Of a DNA stretch of 64,000 nucleotides, positions 34,611 to 42,847 are shown piece by piece. This DNA is from Lentzea guizhouensis (GTDB taxonomy: Bacteria; Actinomycetota; Actinomycetes; Mycobacteriales; Pseudonocardiaceae): the NCBI RefSeq assembly GCF_001701025.1, contig NZ_CP016793.1, positions 3,286,001 through 3,350,000 of the forward strand. Reading direction: 5' to 3'. Made by a program: the position numbers and the translations under genes. The notes below the pieces were generated by a model. That model was given only the letters and a program-made list of their open reading frames with translations. It did no database searches and was not told the origin of the DNA. Each line of letters opens with the position of its first letter. The stretch's first letter is position 1.

Positions 34611-35678
34611 TCACAGTCGCCACTTCCGGTCGCCGAGGGTGAGGAACTGGCCTTCGTGCTCGACGCTGACGCCGAAGTGGTGCCGCCGGGGTTTGCCCAG
34701 CTCGTGCCACTCGTCGACGGCCCGTTCCGCGAGGTCCCAGAGCCGCCGCGGGCCGCCCTGGTCGACGTGCGAGCCGTGGTGGTGCACCCAGGAACCGTCC
34801 GGGTGGCCCAGCCAGTCCTGGCCGGCGACGACGTCGGGCAGCGCGACGCCGGCGAAGAACTCGAACGGGCTGGCCGGGTCGACCACGGTGTTCATCGGCA
34901 GGGAGGTCCTGCTGCGCACGAACGGGCCCTCGCCGGCGAGCGCGGGTTTGCGGGCGTGCGCGCGCAACGGCATGAAGCGGCCGTCCTCGACGAGCACCTG
35001 GCCTTCGCCGGTGCCGTCGCCGTTCGACACGATCCGGACGAGCCCGGCGCCGATGGGGCGGTGCAGGGTGGTGACGACGAGGCCGCCGGGAACCGTCTGC
35101 TCCAGCCAGGCGGGTGGGATGGTCGTGACGGAGCAGGTTGCGAGCACCCGGTCGTACGGTGCGTTCGCCGCGTACCCCCCGGCGCCGTCGCCGGTGACGC
35201 AGGTGGGGGTGAAACCGTTGCGCCGCAGTCGTTCTGCTGCCCGTGCGGAGAGGTGTGGGTCGACGTCGACCGTGGTGACGCGGTCGGCGCCGACGGCGTG
35301 GCAGAGCAGGGCGGCGTTGTACCCGGTGCCGGTGCCGACCTCCAGCACCGACTGTCCGGTGTGGACGTCGAGTGCCTCCAGCATGATCGCCATGATCGTC
35401 GGCATGCTGGACGAGCAGGTCGGTGTGCCACCGGTCACCGTGTCGTCGCCGTCGAACTGGGTAACCCACACCCGATCGGTGTAGACGAGCTCCAGCCAGC
35501 CGGGGCTCGCGGCGGTGACCGGCTCCCAGTCGCCGTCGTGGCGCTGGCGGTAGAAGCGCGGCAGGAACTCGTGCCGCGGAACGGCCCGGAAAGCGTTGTG
35601 CCACTGGGAATCGCGCAGCGCACCCTCGCCGAGCAGCTGGTCCGCCAGCTCGGCGCGCAGGGCTCCGGCGTCGTCCAT
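34611..35678 (-). CDS. PCMT-type SAM-dependent methyltransferase
   Basis: A protein of 355 residues beginning at ATG 35678 after GGAGGGG. Motifs are TSSSMPTIMAIMLEAL-like (CSSSMPTIMAIMLEAL), the SAM site VLEVGTGTGYNAALL, VDVDPHLS and PYDRVLATCSVTTIPPAWLE, as in protein-L-isoaspartate O-methyltransferases. The extra 130-residue C-terminal domain is found in actinobacterial members, some of which modify peptides (lanthipeptide or graspetide maturation). No precursor peptide or ATP-grasp gene is adjacent, so a repair or undefined role is as likely. Confidence 0.82.
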   Translation of the reverse strand: MDDAGALRAELADQLLGEGALRDSQWHNAFRAVPRHEFLPRFYRQRHDGDWEPVTAASPGWLELVYTDRVWVTQFDGDDTVTGGTPTCSSSMPTIMAIMLEALDVHTGQSVLEVGTGTGYNAALLCHAVGADRVTTVDVDPHLSARAAERLRRNGFTPTCVTGDGAGGYAANAPYDRVLATCSVTTIPPAWLEQTVPGGLVVTTLHRPIGAGLVRIVSNGDGTGEGQVLVEDGRFMPLRAHARKPALAGEGPFVRSRTSLPMNTVVDPASPFEFFAGVALPDVVAGQDWLGHPDGSWVHHHGSHVDQGGPRRLWDLAERAVDEWHELGKPRRHHFGVSVEHEGQFLTLGDRKWRL

Positions 35679-35719
35679 GTCCCCTCCACCGTAACCCTGT
35701 GGCGGAGCACACGCAGCGA

Positions 35720-35763
35720 TTGCTAGCAGGGTGCTTGCAAGAGTTAGCACCCCTCGCTAACGT
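35720..35763 (+). promoter_or_regulatory. Promoter with nested palindromes upstream of the XRE-hbhA unit
   Basis: TTGCAA (35735-35740) and TAACGT (35758-35763) are spaced 17 bases and look like a sigma-A promoter. Over them lie TGCTAGCA (35721-35728), GGGTGCT/AGCACCC (35729-35735 with 35746-35752) and GTTAGC/GCTAAC (35743-35748 with 35756-35761), likely operator sites for the XRE protein. Confidence 0.5.
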
Positions 35764-35795
35764 GGACGGTGCACGAGGAACGGGAGCACGGAACC

Positions 35796-36173
35796 ATGGA
35801 CAAGTCCATCGACAAGACTGTCGCGGACATCGGCCGCAACATCGGGGACTTCATCCGCGAGCAGCGCAGCACCGCCAAGATCTCGTTGCGGGAGCTGGCG
35901 AAGCAAGCGGGCGTCTCCAACCCGTACCTCAGCCAGATCGAGCGAGGACTGCGCAAGCCGTCCGCGGAGATCCTGCAGCAGATCGCCAAGGGACTGCGCA
36001 TCTCGGCCGAGGTGCTCTACGTCGAGGCCGGGATCCTCCAGCAGCGCGAAGGCGGTGCGCTGGCGGACGCCATCGTCGCCGCGACCGATCTGACCGAGCG
36101 GCAGAAGCAGGTGCTGCTCGACGTCTACGAATCTTTCCGGCGGGAGAACGCCGCCAAGAACAAGGAGGAGTGA
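35796..36173 (+). CDS. XRE-family regulator (Rv0474-like)
   Basis: A protein of 125 residues. The N-terminal HTH reads IREQRSTAKISLRELAKQAG, VSNPYLSQIERGLRKPSAEI, LQQIAKGLRIS, and the C-terminal part is helical. It lies five bases before an hbhA homologue, as Rv0474 precedes hbhA in mycobacteria, and ends inside that gene's GGAGGAG ribosome site. Autoregulation through the nested palindromes upstream is likely. Confidence 0.88.
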   Translation: MDKSIDKTVADIGRNIGDFIREQRSTAKISLRELAKQAGVSNPYLSQIERGLRKPSAEILQQIAKGLRISAEVLYVEAGILQQREGGALADAIVAATDLTERQKQVLLDVYESFRRENAAKNKEE

Positions 36174-36178
36174 TCCCC

Positions 36179-36877
36179 ATGCCGAAGCTCACCCAGGACG
36201 ACATCCGCACGGCCGCCGAGCAGGGCGCGCACGCCGCCCGCCAGGCCCTCCTCGCCGCGCTCGGCGCAGGGGACCTGGCCGCCAAGGCCGTGGTCGAGGC
36301 GCTGAACAAGGCCAAGACCCGCGCCGAGGAGGCCTCCTCGAAGGCCTCCGACCTGCCCATCGAGTTCAAGGACCTGCGCGAGAAGCTGCAGCCCGCCGAG
36401 CTGAAGAAGCTGGTCGACGCCTACACCGCCTCCGCGGTCAACCTCTACACCTACCTCGCGGAGCAGGGCGAGCAGACCCTCGAGCAGATCAAGGCCCAGC
36501 CGCAGGTCAAGCAGGCCGTCGAGCAGGTCGAGCAGGCCGTCGGAGCCGCCCAGAAGCGGGCCGGCTCCGCCGCCGCCGACGCCAAGGTGCTCGCCGACGA
36601 CGTCCTCGGCAAGGTCACCCGCCGCACCCGCTCGGTCGGCGAGAAGGTCGCCACCCAGGTCGAGGACAGCGCCGAGAAGCTGGCCGAGGAGATCGTCGAG
36701 GTCGGTGGCGAGGCCGCGCACGAGGTCCGCAGCACCACCCGCAAGGCCGCGAACCGCACGGCGCCGCGCAAGCCGGCGACGACGACCCGCACCACCGGCA
36801 CGACGGCCGCGGCGAAGAAGCCGGTGACGCCGACCACGCCGACCACGCCGACCACGCCGGACACCACCACCAAGTGA
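36179..36877 (+). CDS. hbhA: HbhA-like heparin-binding haemagglutinin homologue
   Basis: A protein of 232 residues. It has an N-terminal helix, a long coiled coil (residues 60-170; FKDLREKLQPAELKKLVDAY, EQIKAQPQVKQAVEQVEQAV) and a Lys/Arg/Thr/Pro tail with tandem TPT units encoded by a 9-base repeat near 36828-36860. In mycobacteria HbhA binds lipids and host heparan sulphate and its lysine tail is methylated; here the tail is more Thr/Pro-rich, so an adhesin role is unsupported and a membrane/lipid-domain role is more likely. A double terminator follows. Confidence 0.85.
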   Translation: MPKLTQDDIRTAAEQGAHAARQALLAALGAGDLAAKAVVEALNKAKTRAEEASSKASDLPIEFKDLREKLQPAELKKLVDAYTASAVNLYTYLAEQGEQTLEQIKAQPQVKQAVEQVEQAVGAAQKRAGSAAADAKVLADDVLGKVTRRTRSVGEKVATQVEDSAEKLAEEIVEVGGEAAHEVRSTTRKAANRTAPRKPATTTRTTGTTAAAKKPVTPTTPTTPTTPDTTTK

Positions 36878-36883
36878 GCCGGT

Positions 36884-36943
36884 GGAGGTCCGCTGAACTG
36901 AGGACCTCCGCGGGGGGAGCACGCCACGGCGTGCTCCCCCCGC
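36884..36943 (+). terminator. Double terminator after hbhA
   Basis: First stem GGAGGTCC/GGACCTCC (36884-36891 with 36902-36909), then a 16-bp perfect stem GCGGGGGGAGCACGCC with its complement at 36928-36943 around a two-base loop. Confidence 0.75.
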
Positions 36944-37032
36944 AGCGTGTCCGGAGTGGCGCTGACGTCGCGTTTGAGGGCTGCCCGACCACGCCGTTCC
37001 CGCCCGCGCGCACCGGCACGTAGTCTGGTCCT

Positions 37033-37350
37033 GTGTTCCCCGTGCCGGTTTTCAGCATCCTGAACCTCGACGGCATCGTGTACTTCTTCGCCGACCTGGG
37101 GTTCACCATCCTCGGGCTGTTCGCGTTCTTCCACGCGCTGAGTCAGCGGGTCGACGCCTACGCGGCGATCGAGCGCATGACCAAGCCCGCCTGGTTGGGC
37201 ATCACCGGCGGTGGAGCTGCGGCGATGCTGCTGTTCTCGCCGGGCAGCTTCGGGTCGATCTTCTGGCTCGCCGGGCTCGTCGCGGTGCTCGTGTACATGG
37301 TGGACGTGCGGCCGAGACTCATCGAGGTGCAGCGCGGCCCGCGCTGGTGA
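37033..37350 (+). CDS. DUF2516 membrane protein (Rv0476-like)
   Basis: A protein of 105 residues from a GTG. Three hydrophobic segments can be seen: FADLGFTILGLFAFFHAL, WLGITGGGAAAMLLFSPG, FWLAGLVAVLVYMVDVRP. The fixed VDVRP end and position after hbhA match Rv0476 of mycobacteria. Function unknown. The stop overlaps the next start as GTGA. Confidence 0.88.
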   Translation: MFPVPVFSILNLDGIVYFFADLGFTILGLFAFFHALSQRVDAYAAIERMTKPAWLGITGGGAAAMLLFSPGSFGSIFWLAGLVAVLVYMVDVRPRLIEVQRGPRW

Positions 37351-38003
37351 TCACCAGCTCCTACGGTTCCGGTTCGCCCGTCACGCTGGTGGCGCACGGG
37401 CTCGGTGCCACGCCCGGTGAGGCGCGGGTTCCCGCTTCCGGGCTGGCGGGCACGCGCGTGGTGGTGACGCTGCCCTCACACGGCACGGCACCCGACGCGC
37501 CGCCCGGCTACTGGGACTACGGGCGCATCGCCGCGGACCTCGCGACGGTCGAGGCCGACCAGGCCGTCGGCGTGTCGCTCGGGGCCGCGGCACTGGTCCG
37601 GCTCCTGCGCGAACGCCCTGACCACTTCCGCAGGGTCGCGTTGCTGCTCCCGGCCGTGCTCGACCAGCCGCGCCCGGCGTTCACGCTCCAGCAACTCGCC
37701 GAGCTCACGGTGGGCCCGCCCGCCTATGTCGAGGAACGCCGGCAGGCGCTGACCAGGCTCGAAGCCGCCGCCGTCCAGCTGCCCGGCCAGACAGCGGTCG
37801 ACGACGCCGCACAGCTCGCCGACGTCGAGGTCCCCGTCCTGGTCATCGCCGCCACGAACGACCCGCTGCACCCCGAGGACGTGGCGAAGGCGACGGCGGC
37901 CGCGTTCCCGAACGGCGAGCTGTGGCTGGTCGGCTCGCCTTCGCCGATGATCACCCACCGCACCGAGATCCGGCACAGGTTGGTCGAGTTCTTCGCCGGG
38001 TAA
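37347..38003 (+). CDS. Alpha/beta hydrolase
   Basis: A protein of 218 residues. The hydrolase landmarks are the oxyanion strand VTLVAHGLGAT, the nucleophile elbow GVSLGAAALV (Ser near residue 78), VLVIAATNDPLHP (acid) and a late His in ITHRTEI. Translationally coupled to the DUF2516 gene. Substrate unknown. Confidence 0.8.
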   Translation: MITSSYGSGSPVTLVAHGLGATPGEARVPASGLAGTRVVVTLPSHGTAPDAPPGYWDYGRIAADLATVEADQAVGVSLGAAALVRLLRERPDHFRRVALLLPAVLDQPRPAFTLQQLAELTVGPPAYVEERRQALTRLEAAAVQLPGQTAVDDAAQLADVEVPVLVIAATNDPLHPEDVAKATAAAFPNGELWLVGSPSPMITHRTEIRHRLVEFFAG

Positions 38004-38012
38004 CCGACGGGC

Positions 38013-38558
38013 ATGGCAGACAAGAAGATCGCATTCCTGGTCGACACGGAGGGCATCGAACAGGTCGAGCTCACCGACCCGTGGACGCACGTCGAGAAGG
38101 CCGGTGGCACGCCCCGGCTGCTCGCGCCGAAGCTCGGAGAGGTGCGCGGGTTCAACCACCTCACGCCGGCGGACTCGTTCCCGGTCGACACCACGCTCGC
38201 CGACGCCAAGGCCGACGACTACGCCGGTGCGGTGATCCCCGGCGGAGTTGCCAACTCGGACTTCCTGCGGATGGACAGCGACGCCGTGCGGTTGGTCAAG
38301 GAGCTGGTCGCGCAGGGCAAGCCGATCGCGGCGATCTGCCACGGGCCGTGGCTGCTGGTCGAGGCGGACGTGGTGCGCGGCAAGATGCTGACCTCGTTCC
38401 CGAGCCTGCAGACCGACATCCGCAACGCGGGCGGTGACTGGGCGGACCAGGAGGTTCGCGTGTGCGACATGAACGGGTGGACGCTCGTGACGTCGCGCAA
38501 CCCGGACGACCTGCCCGCGTTCAACCGCGAGGCGCTCAAGGCCTTCGGGCTGGGGTGA
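38013..38558 (+). CDS. DJ-1/PfpI family (type 1 glutamine amidotransferase-like) protein
   Basis: A protein of 181 residues. The nucleophile elbow AAICHGPWLLVEADVVRG gives Cys near 110, with Glu from EGIEQVEL near the N-terminus. The closest functional analogues are YhbO/PfpI proteins, which are linked to glyoxal and oxidative stress. It lies 9 bases after the hydrolase gene on the same strand, probably co-transcribed. Confidence 0.9.
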   Translation: MADKKIAFLVDTEGIEQVELTDPWTHVEKAGGTPRLLAPKLGEVRGFNHLTPADSFPVDTTLADAKADDYAGAVIPGGVANSDFLRMDSDAVRLVKELVAQGKPIAAICHGPWLLVEADVVRGKMLTSFPSLQTDIRNAGGDWADQEVRVCDMNGWTLVTSRNPDDLPAFNREALKAFGLG

Positions 38559-38586
38559 CGCGGGATCTGCAGCTCCCGCGCCGTTC

Positions 38587-39342
38587 TTACAGCCGCGTCC
38601 GGGCGTAGTGCTTCATGGCGTCGCGGACGAACTCGGCCATGTTGTCGCCGTTGACCTCGAAGTTCCCCCGGAACTCGTCCGAGTCGGCGTAGAGGTCGCC
38701 CAGACCCGAGTAGGACTCCTGGTTCGGCGTCCAGCTCAGGCAGATCCAGCGGTAGTGGCGGTCGATCAGCTCCTGCGTCTCGGGAGCGTCGATCGCCGTG
38801 CCCGCGGTGAACAGGACACCGAGCTCACGCGCGATCTCGCGCCACTGCGCCATGAACTGGTCCGCGTCGGCCCGCGTCCAGGTCTTGAGCTTCGCCTTGC
38901 TCTCGGCGAGGTGCTCCTTGACCCCCTCGCCGTAGCGCTCGACGAGCTCGGCCTCGTGCCGTTCCTGCTTCTTCGCGTCGAAGCCGTCGAACAGCTCTTC
39001 CATCTTCACTTCGTCCCCTCCTTCCAGTTCGGCGATCGTGCGCGCGACGGTGTTGGCGAGCCGGTCCAGCCGTTGCCGCTCCTCGCGCAGCCACCGGTGG
39101 TGGTCGCGCAGGACGGTCAGCTGGTCCGTGCCGTTCAACATCTCCGCCACCACGTCGAGGCCCAGGCCCAGGTCGCGCAGCAGCAGGATCTGCTGCAGGC
39201 GGTGCACCTGCTCCTTCTCGTAGTAGCGGTAGCCGTTGTCGCCGACCCAGGCCGGCGGCAGCAGCCCGATCGAGTCGTAGTGCCGCAGCGTCCTGGACGT
39301 CACCTTCGACATCCGGGCCACCTGGGCGATCGACCAGGCCAT
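38587..39342 (-). CDS. MerR-family regulator with TipAS drug-binding domain
   Basis: A protein of 251 residues. The N-terminal MerR HTH reads SIAQVARMSKVTSRTLRHYD, IGLLPPAWVGDNGYRYYEKE, then a coiled-coil dimer helix. The C-terminal 130 residues (FDAKKQERHEAELVERYGEG, WREIARELGVLFTAGTAIDA) are a TipAS domain, which in TipA traps thiopeptides. The start at 39342 follows GGAGGGG. The promoter has the classic MerR geometry. Target genes beyond itself are not visible. Confidence 0.92.
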   Translation of the reverse strand: MAWSIAQVARMSKVTSRTLRHYDSIGLLPPAWVGDNGYRYYEKEQVHRLQQILLLRDLGLGLDVVAEMLNGTDQLTVLRDHHRWLREERQRLDRLANTVARTIAELEGGDEVKMEELFDGFDAKKQERHEAELVERYGEGVKEHLAESKAKLKTWTRADADQFMAQWREIARELGVLFTAGTAIDAPETQELIDRHYRWICLSWTPNQESYSGLGDLYADSDEFRGNFEVNGDNMAEFVRDAMKHYARTRL

Positions 39343-39370
39343 CTCGGTTCCCCCTCCGCGCTCACCACCG

Positions 39371-39401
39371 ACGCTAAAGGTTGACGCAGCGTCAAAGTCA
39401 A
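39371..39401 (-). promoter_or_regulatory. MerR-type promoter with 19-bp spacer
   Basis: On the minus strand the -35 is TTGACT (39401-39396) and the -10 is TAGCGT (39376-39371), separated by 19 bases that contain the perfect dyad TTGACGCTGCGTCAA. An over-long spacer holding the dyad is the signature of MerR-activated promoters, so the regulator activates itself. Confidence 0.8.
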
Positions 39402-39413
39402 CGCGACTTTTCA

Positions 39414-39467
39414 CCGCACGCGGGGAGCTTTCGCACTCCAGGAGCGCACGCGGGGTCCCCGCGTGCG
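39414..39467. repeat. Intergenic palindromic repeat (CGCACGCGGGG family)
   Basis: CCGCACGCGGGGAGCTTTCG (39414-39433) is followed by the palindrome CGCACGCGGGG-T-CCCCGCGTGCG (39445-39467). The first part is the same as one arm of the hairpin at 63157-63209. Confidence 0.75.
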
Positions 39468-39484
39468 GAAAACCGGATGGCAGG

Positions 39485-40045
39485 ATGGGTGAGGTGTGGA
39501 CCATCGCTGGTTCGTTGGAACCCTTCCCCGTGCTCTCCCGGCTCGACCTGGTGCCCGCACCCGTCGAAGCTGCGCTGAAGGCACTGGACGGCGCTGATCG
39601 CGTCGCCGTGGCGGAGATCGACCCCACGCTCGCCGACACCGCGGAGTTCTGCGCGCACTACGGGTCGCCGCTCGAAGCGAGTGCGAACTGCGTCGTCGTC
39701 GCGGGCAAGCGTGGCGGTGAGATCCGCTATGCGGCCTGCATGGTGCTGGCGACCATGCGTGCGGACGTGAACGGCGTCATCCGCAAGCGGCTCGACGCGC
39801 GCAAGGCGTCGTTCGCGCCGATGGACGAGGCCGTGGCGTTGACGGGCATGGAGTACGGCGGCATCACGCCCATCGGGGTGCCCGCCGACTGGCCGGTCCT
39901 GGTGTCGCCCGAGGTCGCCGCCGCCCCCGAGCTGGTGGTGGGCAGCGGCATCCGCGGGTCCAAGATCCTCATTCCCGGTGACGTGCTGATGAAGCTGCCG
40001 GGTGCCGAGGTGCTACCGGATCTCGCTCGCGTACTTGAGCAGTAG
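39485..40045 (+). CDS. YbaK/aminoacyl-tRNA editing domain protein
   Basis: A protein of 186 residues with the YbaK/ProX fold: ASANCVVVAGK, YAACMVLATMRADVNGVIRK, MEYGGITPIGVPADWPVLVS, and the end VGSGIRGSKILIPGDVLMKL. Members hydrolyse mischarged Cys-tRNA(Pro) or Ala-tRNA(Pro). The specific tRNA is not determined. The 3' end overlaps the opposing LOG-family gene by 33 bases. Confidence 0.88.
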   Translation: MGEVWTIAGSLEPFPVLSRLDLVPAPVEAALKALDGADRVAVAEIDPTLADTAEFCAHYGSPLEASANCVVVAGKRGGEIRYAACMVLATMRADVNGVIRKRLDARKASFAPMDEAVALTGMEYGGITPIGVPADWPVLVSPEVAAAPELVVGSGIRGSKILIPGDVLMKLPGAEVLPDLARVLEQ

Positions 40046-41084
40046 CTCGACGGCCTCGTCGATCTCGTCGGTGACGAGGATCCACCGCTCGGCCTCCCGG
40101 CCGGCCGCGAGCTTCTGCACGAGCGGCGCGGCCGGGACCTCGTCGGTCCAGAAGGCCCTGCCCAGGAAGATCATCGGCGCGGCCGGGCCGACGCTGCCGT
40201 AGTAGTTCTGCGTGAAGTCCTGGAAGACCTCCTGGACCGTGCCCGCCTTGCCCGGCGTGTAGACGATGCCGCCGGTCGCGACGGTCAGCAGGCCCTCCTC
40301 GCGCACCGAGTTCGCGAAGTACTTGGCGTGCAGCTCGCAGGCCGGGTTGGGCGGCTCGTGGCCGTAGAACCAGGTCGGGATGCCGATCGTGCGCGGCACG
40401 TCGAACGACGGCACCTCCGGGAACGCCGCCAGCCACCGGCCGATCGACTCGTCGTCCTCGCCGAACGACGGTGCCTGCGCCAGCTGCGCGAGCACGTCGG
40501 CATCCGCCGAGCCGCACCGCACGCCGAGCGGCACGGCCTCCATCGCACCAGGCCCGCCGCCGGTCAGCACGCAGGCCGCGCGGCCCAGCGGCGCCGAGCT
40601 CGACGGCGTTGCGGTAGCCGGCCGAGCCGCGGGCCAGCGCGTGGCCGCCCATGACCGCGACCGGCTGCCCGGTCAGCGCCTCGTCGAGCGCCTCGGTGAT
40701 CGAGTGGTCGTGCAGGCGTTCGGACAACGCGTGCAGCGGGTCCGGGTGGTGGCCCTGCTGCTTGCTGTGCCGGTAGATCACCGCGTCCGGGGTGTCGGCG
40801 TAGGTCTTCGGGTCGGCGGGGTCGAAGCCCGCGAAGAGCTCACCCGGCGTGTACAGCCGCGAGCGGTAGACCTCGTAGGGCACGTCCGGGATCACCGGGA
40901 AGATCAACGCGCCCGCTGCCTCCGCCTGGCGCTGCATCCTCTCGCTGAGCGTGCAGCCGAGCAGCAACGCGCCGTCCAGCGGCACGCGCACGTCCTCACG
41001 TGTCAGGTCGAGGCCGATGATGACGGCCTTGCGCAGGTCAGGCTCTGCCCGCAGGTGGTCGAGGTCGGTGATTTCGGTCCGCAC
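40013..41084 (-). pseudogene. LOG-family (lysine decarboxylase-like) protein, one-base frameshift near 40585
   Basis: Starts at GTG 41084 (VRTEITDLDHLRAEPDLRKA). The first 165 residues carry VAVMGGHALARGSAGYRNAV. The frame then breaks at GGG (40584-40586 on the plus strand); dropping one G gives ELGAAGRAACVLTGGGPGAM and the rest of the Rossmann domain, with TGGIVYTPGKAGTVQEVF, the PGGxGTxxE-type motif (here PGKAGTVQE). Family members are cytokinin-type phosphoribohydrolases or nucleotide-binding proteins; this long form is uncharacterised. The span is 357 codons plus one base. It may be an error in the sequence rather than a dead gene. Confidence 0.75.
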
Positions 41085-41211
41085 GGGAAAAAGACTATGC
41101 CTCGCGCGAACCAACGGGCCGCCGCATCCGAATCACCTGTGGGAACCAAGGTCCGCTCGCCACCTCGCCGAGCGGCCCGCCGGGTCGCGCTGCCCAGGAA
41201 AGGTTCCCGTC

Positions 41212-41907
41212 ATGGCTGTCGAACAGCTCACCGGTTGCGCCGCGAGAGGCGCCCGAGTGGTAGATCCCCACCGCGTCGAGTACTTGGACTGCGGTGGCTA
41301 CGGAGCTCCTCTGCTCGGCCACGCCCACCCCGCCGTCGTCCAGGCCGTTGTGGACCAGGTGCGCAGGCCGTCGCTGCTGGACCGCCTCATGCTCGACCTG
41401 GTCACCCCGAACGGCCTCGACCACGTGCACGCCTTCCAGTCCGCCTCCGAAGCCGCCCAGTTCGCCGTGACATCCTGCTGGTCGGCGAGGGCCTGTCCGG
41501 CGGCGTGGTCCCGATCGCGGCGGTCGTGGCGTCCGCCGAGGTCGAGGTCCCCCTCCTGCGCGGCTCGGCCGCCGTGTCACCGCTGGCCTCGGCCGCCGTC
41601 AACGCCTGCCTGAAGGTGACCGCCGCCGAGGGTCTGGTCGAACGCGCCAAGCTGCTCGGCGACGAGCTCCTCCTCGGCCTGCGCGCGGTGACCGCAGGCA
41701 GGGCCTACGCGAACGGGCGTGGGCTGCTGCTCGGCGTGGAGCTGCCGGACGACCGCGCGGCCGAGGTCTTCACCGGTGAGCTGCTGCGGCTGCGGGTCCT
41801 CGCCGACTTCCGCGGCCGCACGGTCCACTTCACGCCCCCTGCGGTGATGTCACCGGCCGACGCGGTGGCTGGTGGAGGCGGTGGGACGCGCGGCGAACAA
41901 GATCTGA
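41212..41907 (+). pseudogene. Remnant of a class III PLP aminotransferase
   Basis: The N-terminal part reads MAVEQLTGCAARG, PHRVEYLDCGGYGAPLLGHA, AVVQAVVDQV, ending SEAAQFAVT. Then the frame changes and the protein resumes 100 or more residues further along its family alignment: DILLVGEGLSGGVVPIAAVV, VNACLKVTAAEGLVERAKLL. The PLP lysine position (GKxLSGG) is Glu. A second frame change is needed to reach the natural end WLVEAVGRAANKI and stop at 41905-41907. Internal deletion, at least two frame breaks and loss of the lysine make a pseudogene. Confidence 0.8.
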
Positions 41908-41925
41908 CCGGCTCGATCCGAACGC

Positions 41926-41955
41926 ACCGCCCCCGTCGGCCTCGGCGGGGGCGGT
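41926..41955. terminator. Bidirectional terminator
   Basis: ACCGCCCCCG (41926-41935) and CGGGGGCGGT (41946-41955) with a 10-base loop, between the pseudogene and the opposing purU end. Confidence 0.7.
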
Positions 41956-41958
41956 CCG

Positions 41959-42834
41959 CTAGAGGATCACCGTCTGGTTGCCGTGGACCAGCACGCGGTC
42001 CTCCAGGTGCCACCGCAGCCCGCGCGCCAGCACCACCTTCTCGATGTCCCGCCCCTTGCGCACCATGTCGGCAACGCTGTCACCGTGGTGCACGCGCAGC
42101 ACGTCCTGCTCGATGATCGGCCCCGCGTCGAGGTCCGCCGTCACGTAGTGGCAGGTCGCGCCGACCAGCTTCACGCCGCGCCGGTGCGCCTGGTGGTACG
42201 GGCGGGCGCCGATGAACGACGGCAGGAAGCTGTGGTGGATGTTGATCGTGCGGCCGGACCAGTGCGCGCACAGCTCCGGCGGCAGGATCTGCATGAAGCG
42301 GGCCAGCACCACGGCGTGCGGGTCGTGCTTGTCGACCAGCTGGCGCAGCTGGGCGAAGGCGGCCTGCTTGCCTTCGGGGTCGTTGACCGGGAACGGCACG
42401 TGGTGGAACGGGATGCCGTGCGCCCGCGTGATGTCGCCGAGCTCGGGGTGGTTGCCGATCACGGCCGCGACCTCCACGTCGAGCTCGCCGGTCGCGACGC
42501 GCGCCAGGAGGTCGTAGAGGCAGTGGCCTTCCTTCGACACCAGGATGACCACGCGCTTGCGCTCGCCCGTGTCGGTCACCGTCCACGTCGACTGCGCGCC
42601 CAGGGACGCCGCCACGCCGGCGAAGCGGGCGCGCAGGTCGGCCACGCCGAAGGGCAGCGAGTCCGCGCGGACCTCCTGGCGTGTGAAGAACCAGCCCGTC
42701 TCCGGGTCGGTGTGGTACGCGGCCTCGACGATCCAGCCGCCGTTCTCCGCGAGGAACGTGGAGATCCGCGCGATGATGCCGGTGCGGTCGGGGCAGCCGA
42801 AGGTGATCACATAGCGACGCTCTGGCGATGACAC
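41959..42834 (-). CDS. purU: Formyltetrahydrofolate deformylase
   Basis: A protein of 291 residues from GTG 42834. An N-terminal ACT-type domain (YVITFGCPDRTGIIARISTF) is followed by the formyl-transferase fold with VVILVSKEGHCLYDLLAR, AVIGNHPEL, INIHHSFLPSFIGARPYHQA and VGATCHYVTADLDAGPIIEQ, whose Asn-His-Asp catalytic set is intact. It hydrolyses 10-formyl-THF to formate and THF, balancing one-carbon pools. Confidence 0.95.
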   Translation of the reverse strand: MSSPERRYVITFGCPDRTGIIARISTFLAENGGWIVEAAYHTDPETGWFFTRQEVRADSLPFGVADLRARFAGVAASLGAQSTWTVTDTGERKRVVILVSKEGHCLYDLLARVATGELDVEVAAVIGNHPELGDITRAHGIPFHHVPFPVNDPEGKQAAFAQLRQLVDKHDPHAVVLARFMQILPPELCAHWSGRTINIHHSFLPSFIGARPYHQAHRRGVKLVGATCHYVTADLDAGPIIEQDVLRVHHGDSVADMVRKGRDIEKVVLARGLRWHLEDRVLVHGNQTVIL

Positions 42835-42847
42835 GCCGCAGAAGTAT

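Noticed and set aside
34611..35678. The PCMT-like gene as part of a lanthipeptide or graspetide cluster
   Set aside because: No precursor peptide, lanthipeptide synthetase or ATP-grasp gene is found on either side.
35720..35763. A CIRCE/HrcA heat-shock element before the XRE gene
   Set aside because: TTAGCACCC resembles half a CIRCE site, but the second half is not placed nine bases on and in the right orientation.
36830..36864. The ACC-ACG-CCG repeat in hbhA as a mobile or regulatory repeat
   Set aside because: It is an in-frame coding repeat for the Thr/Pro tail.
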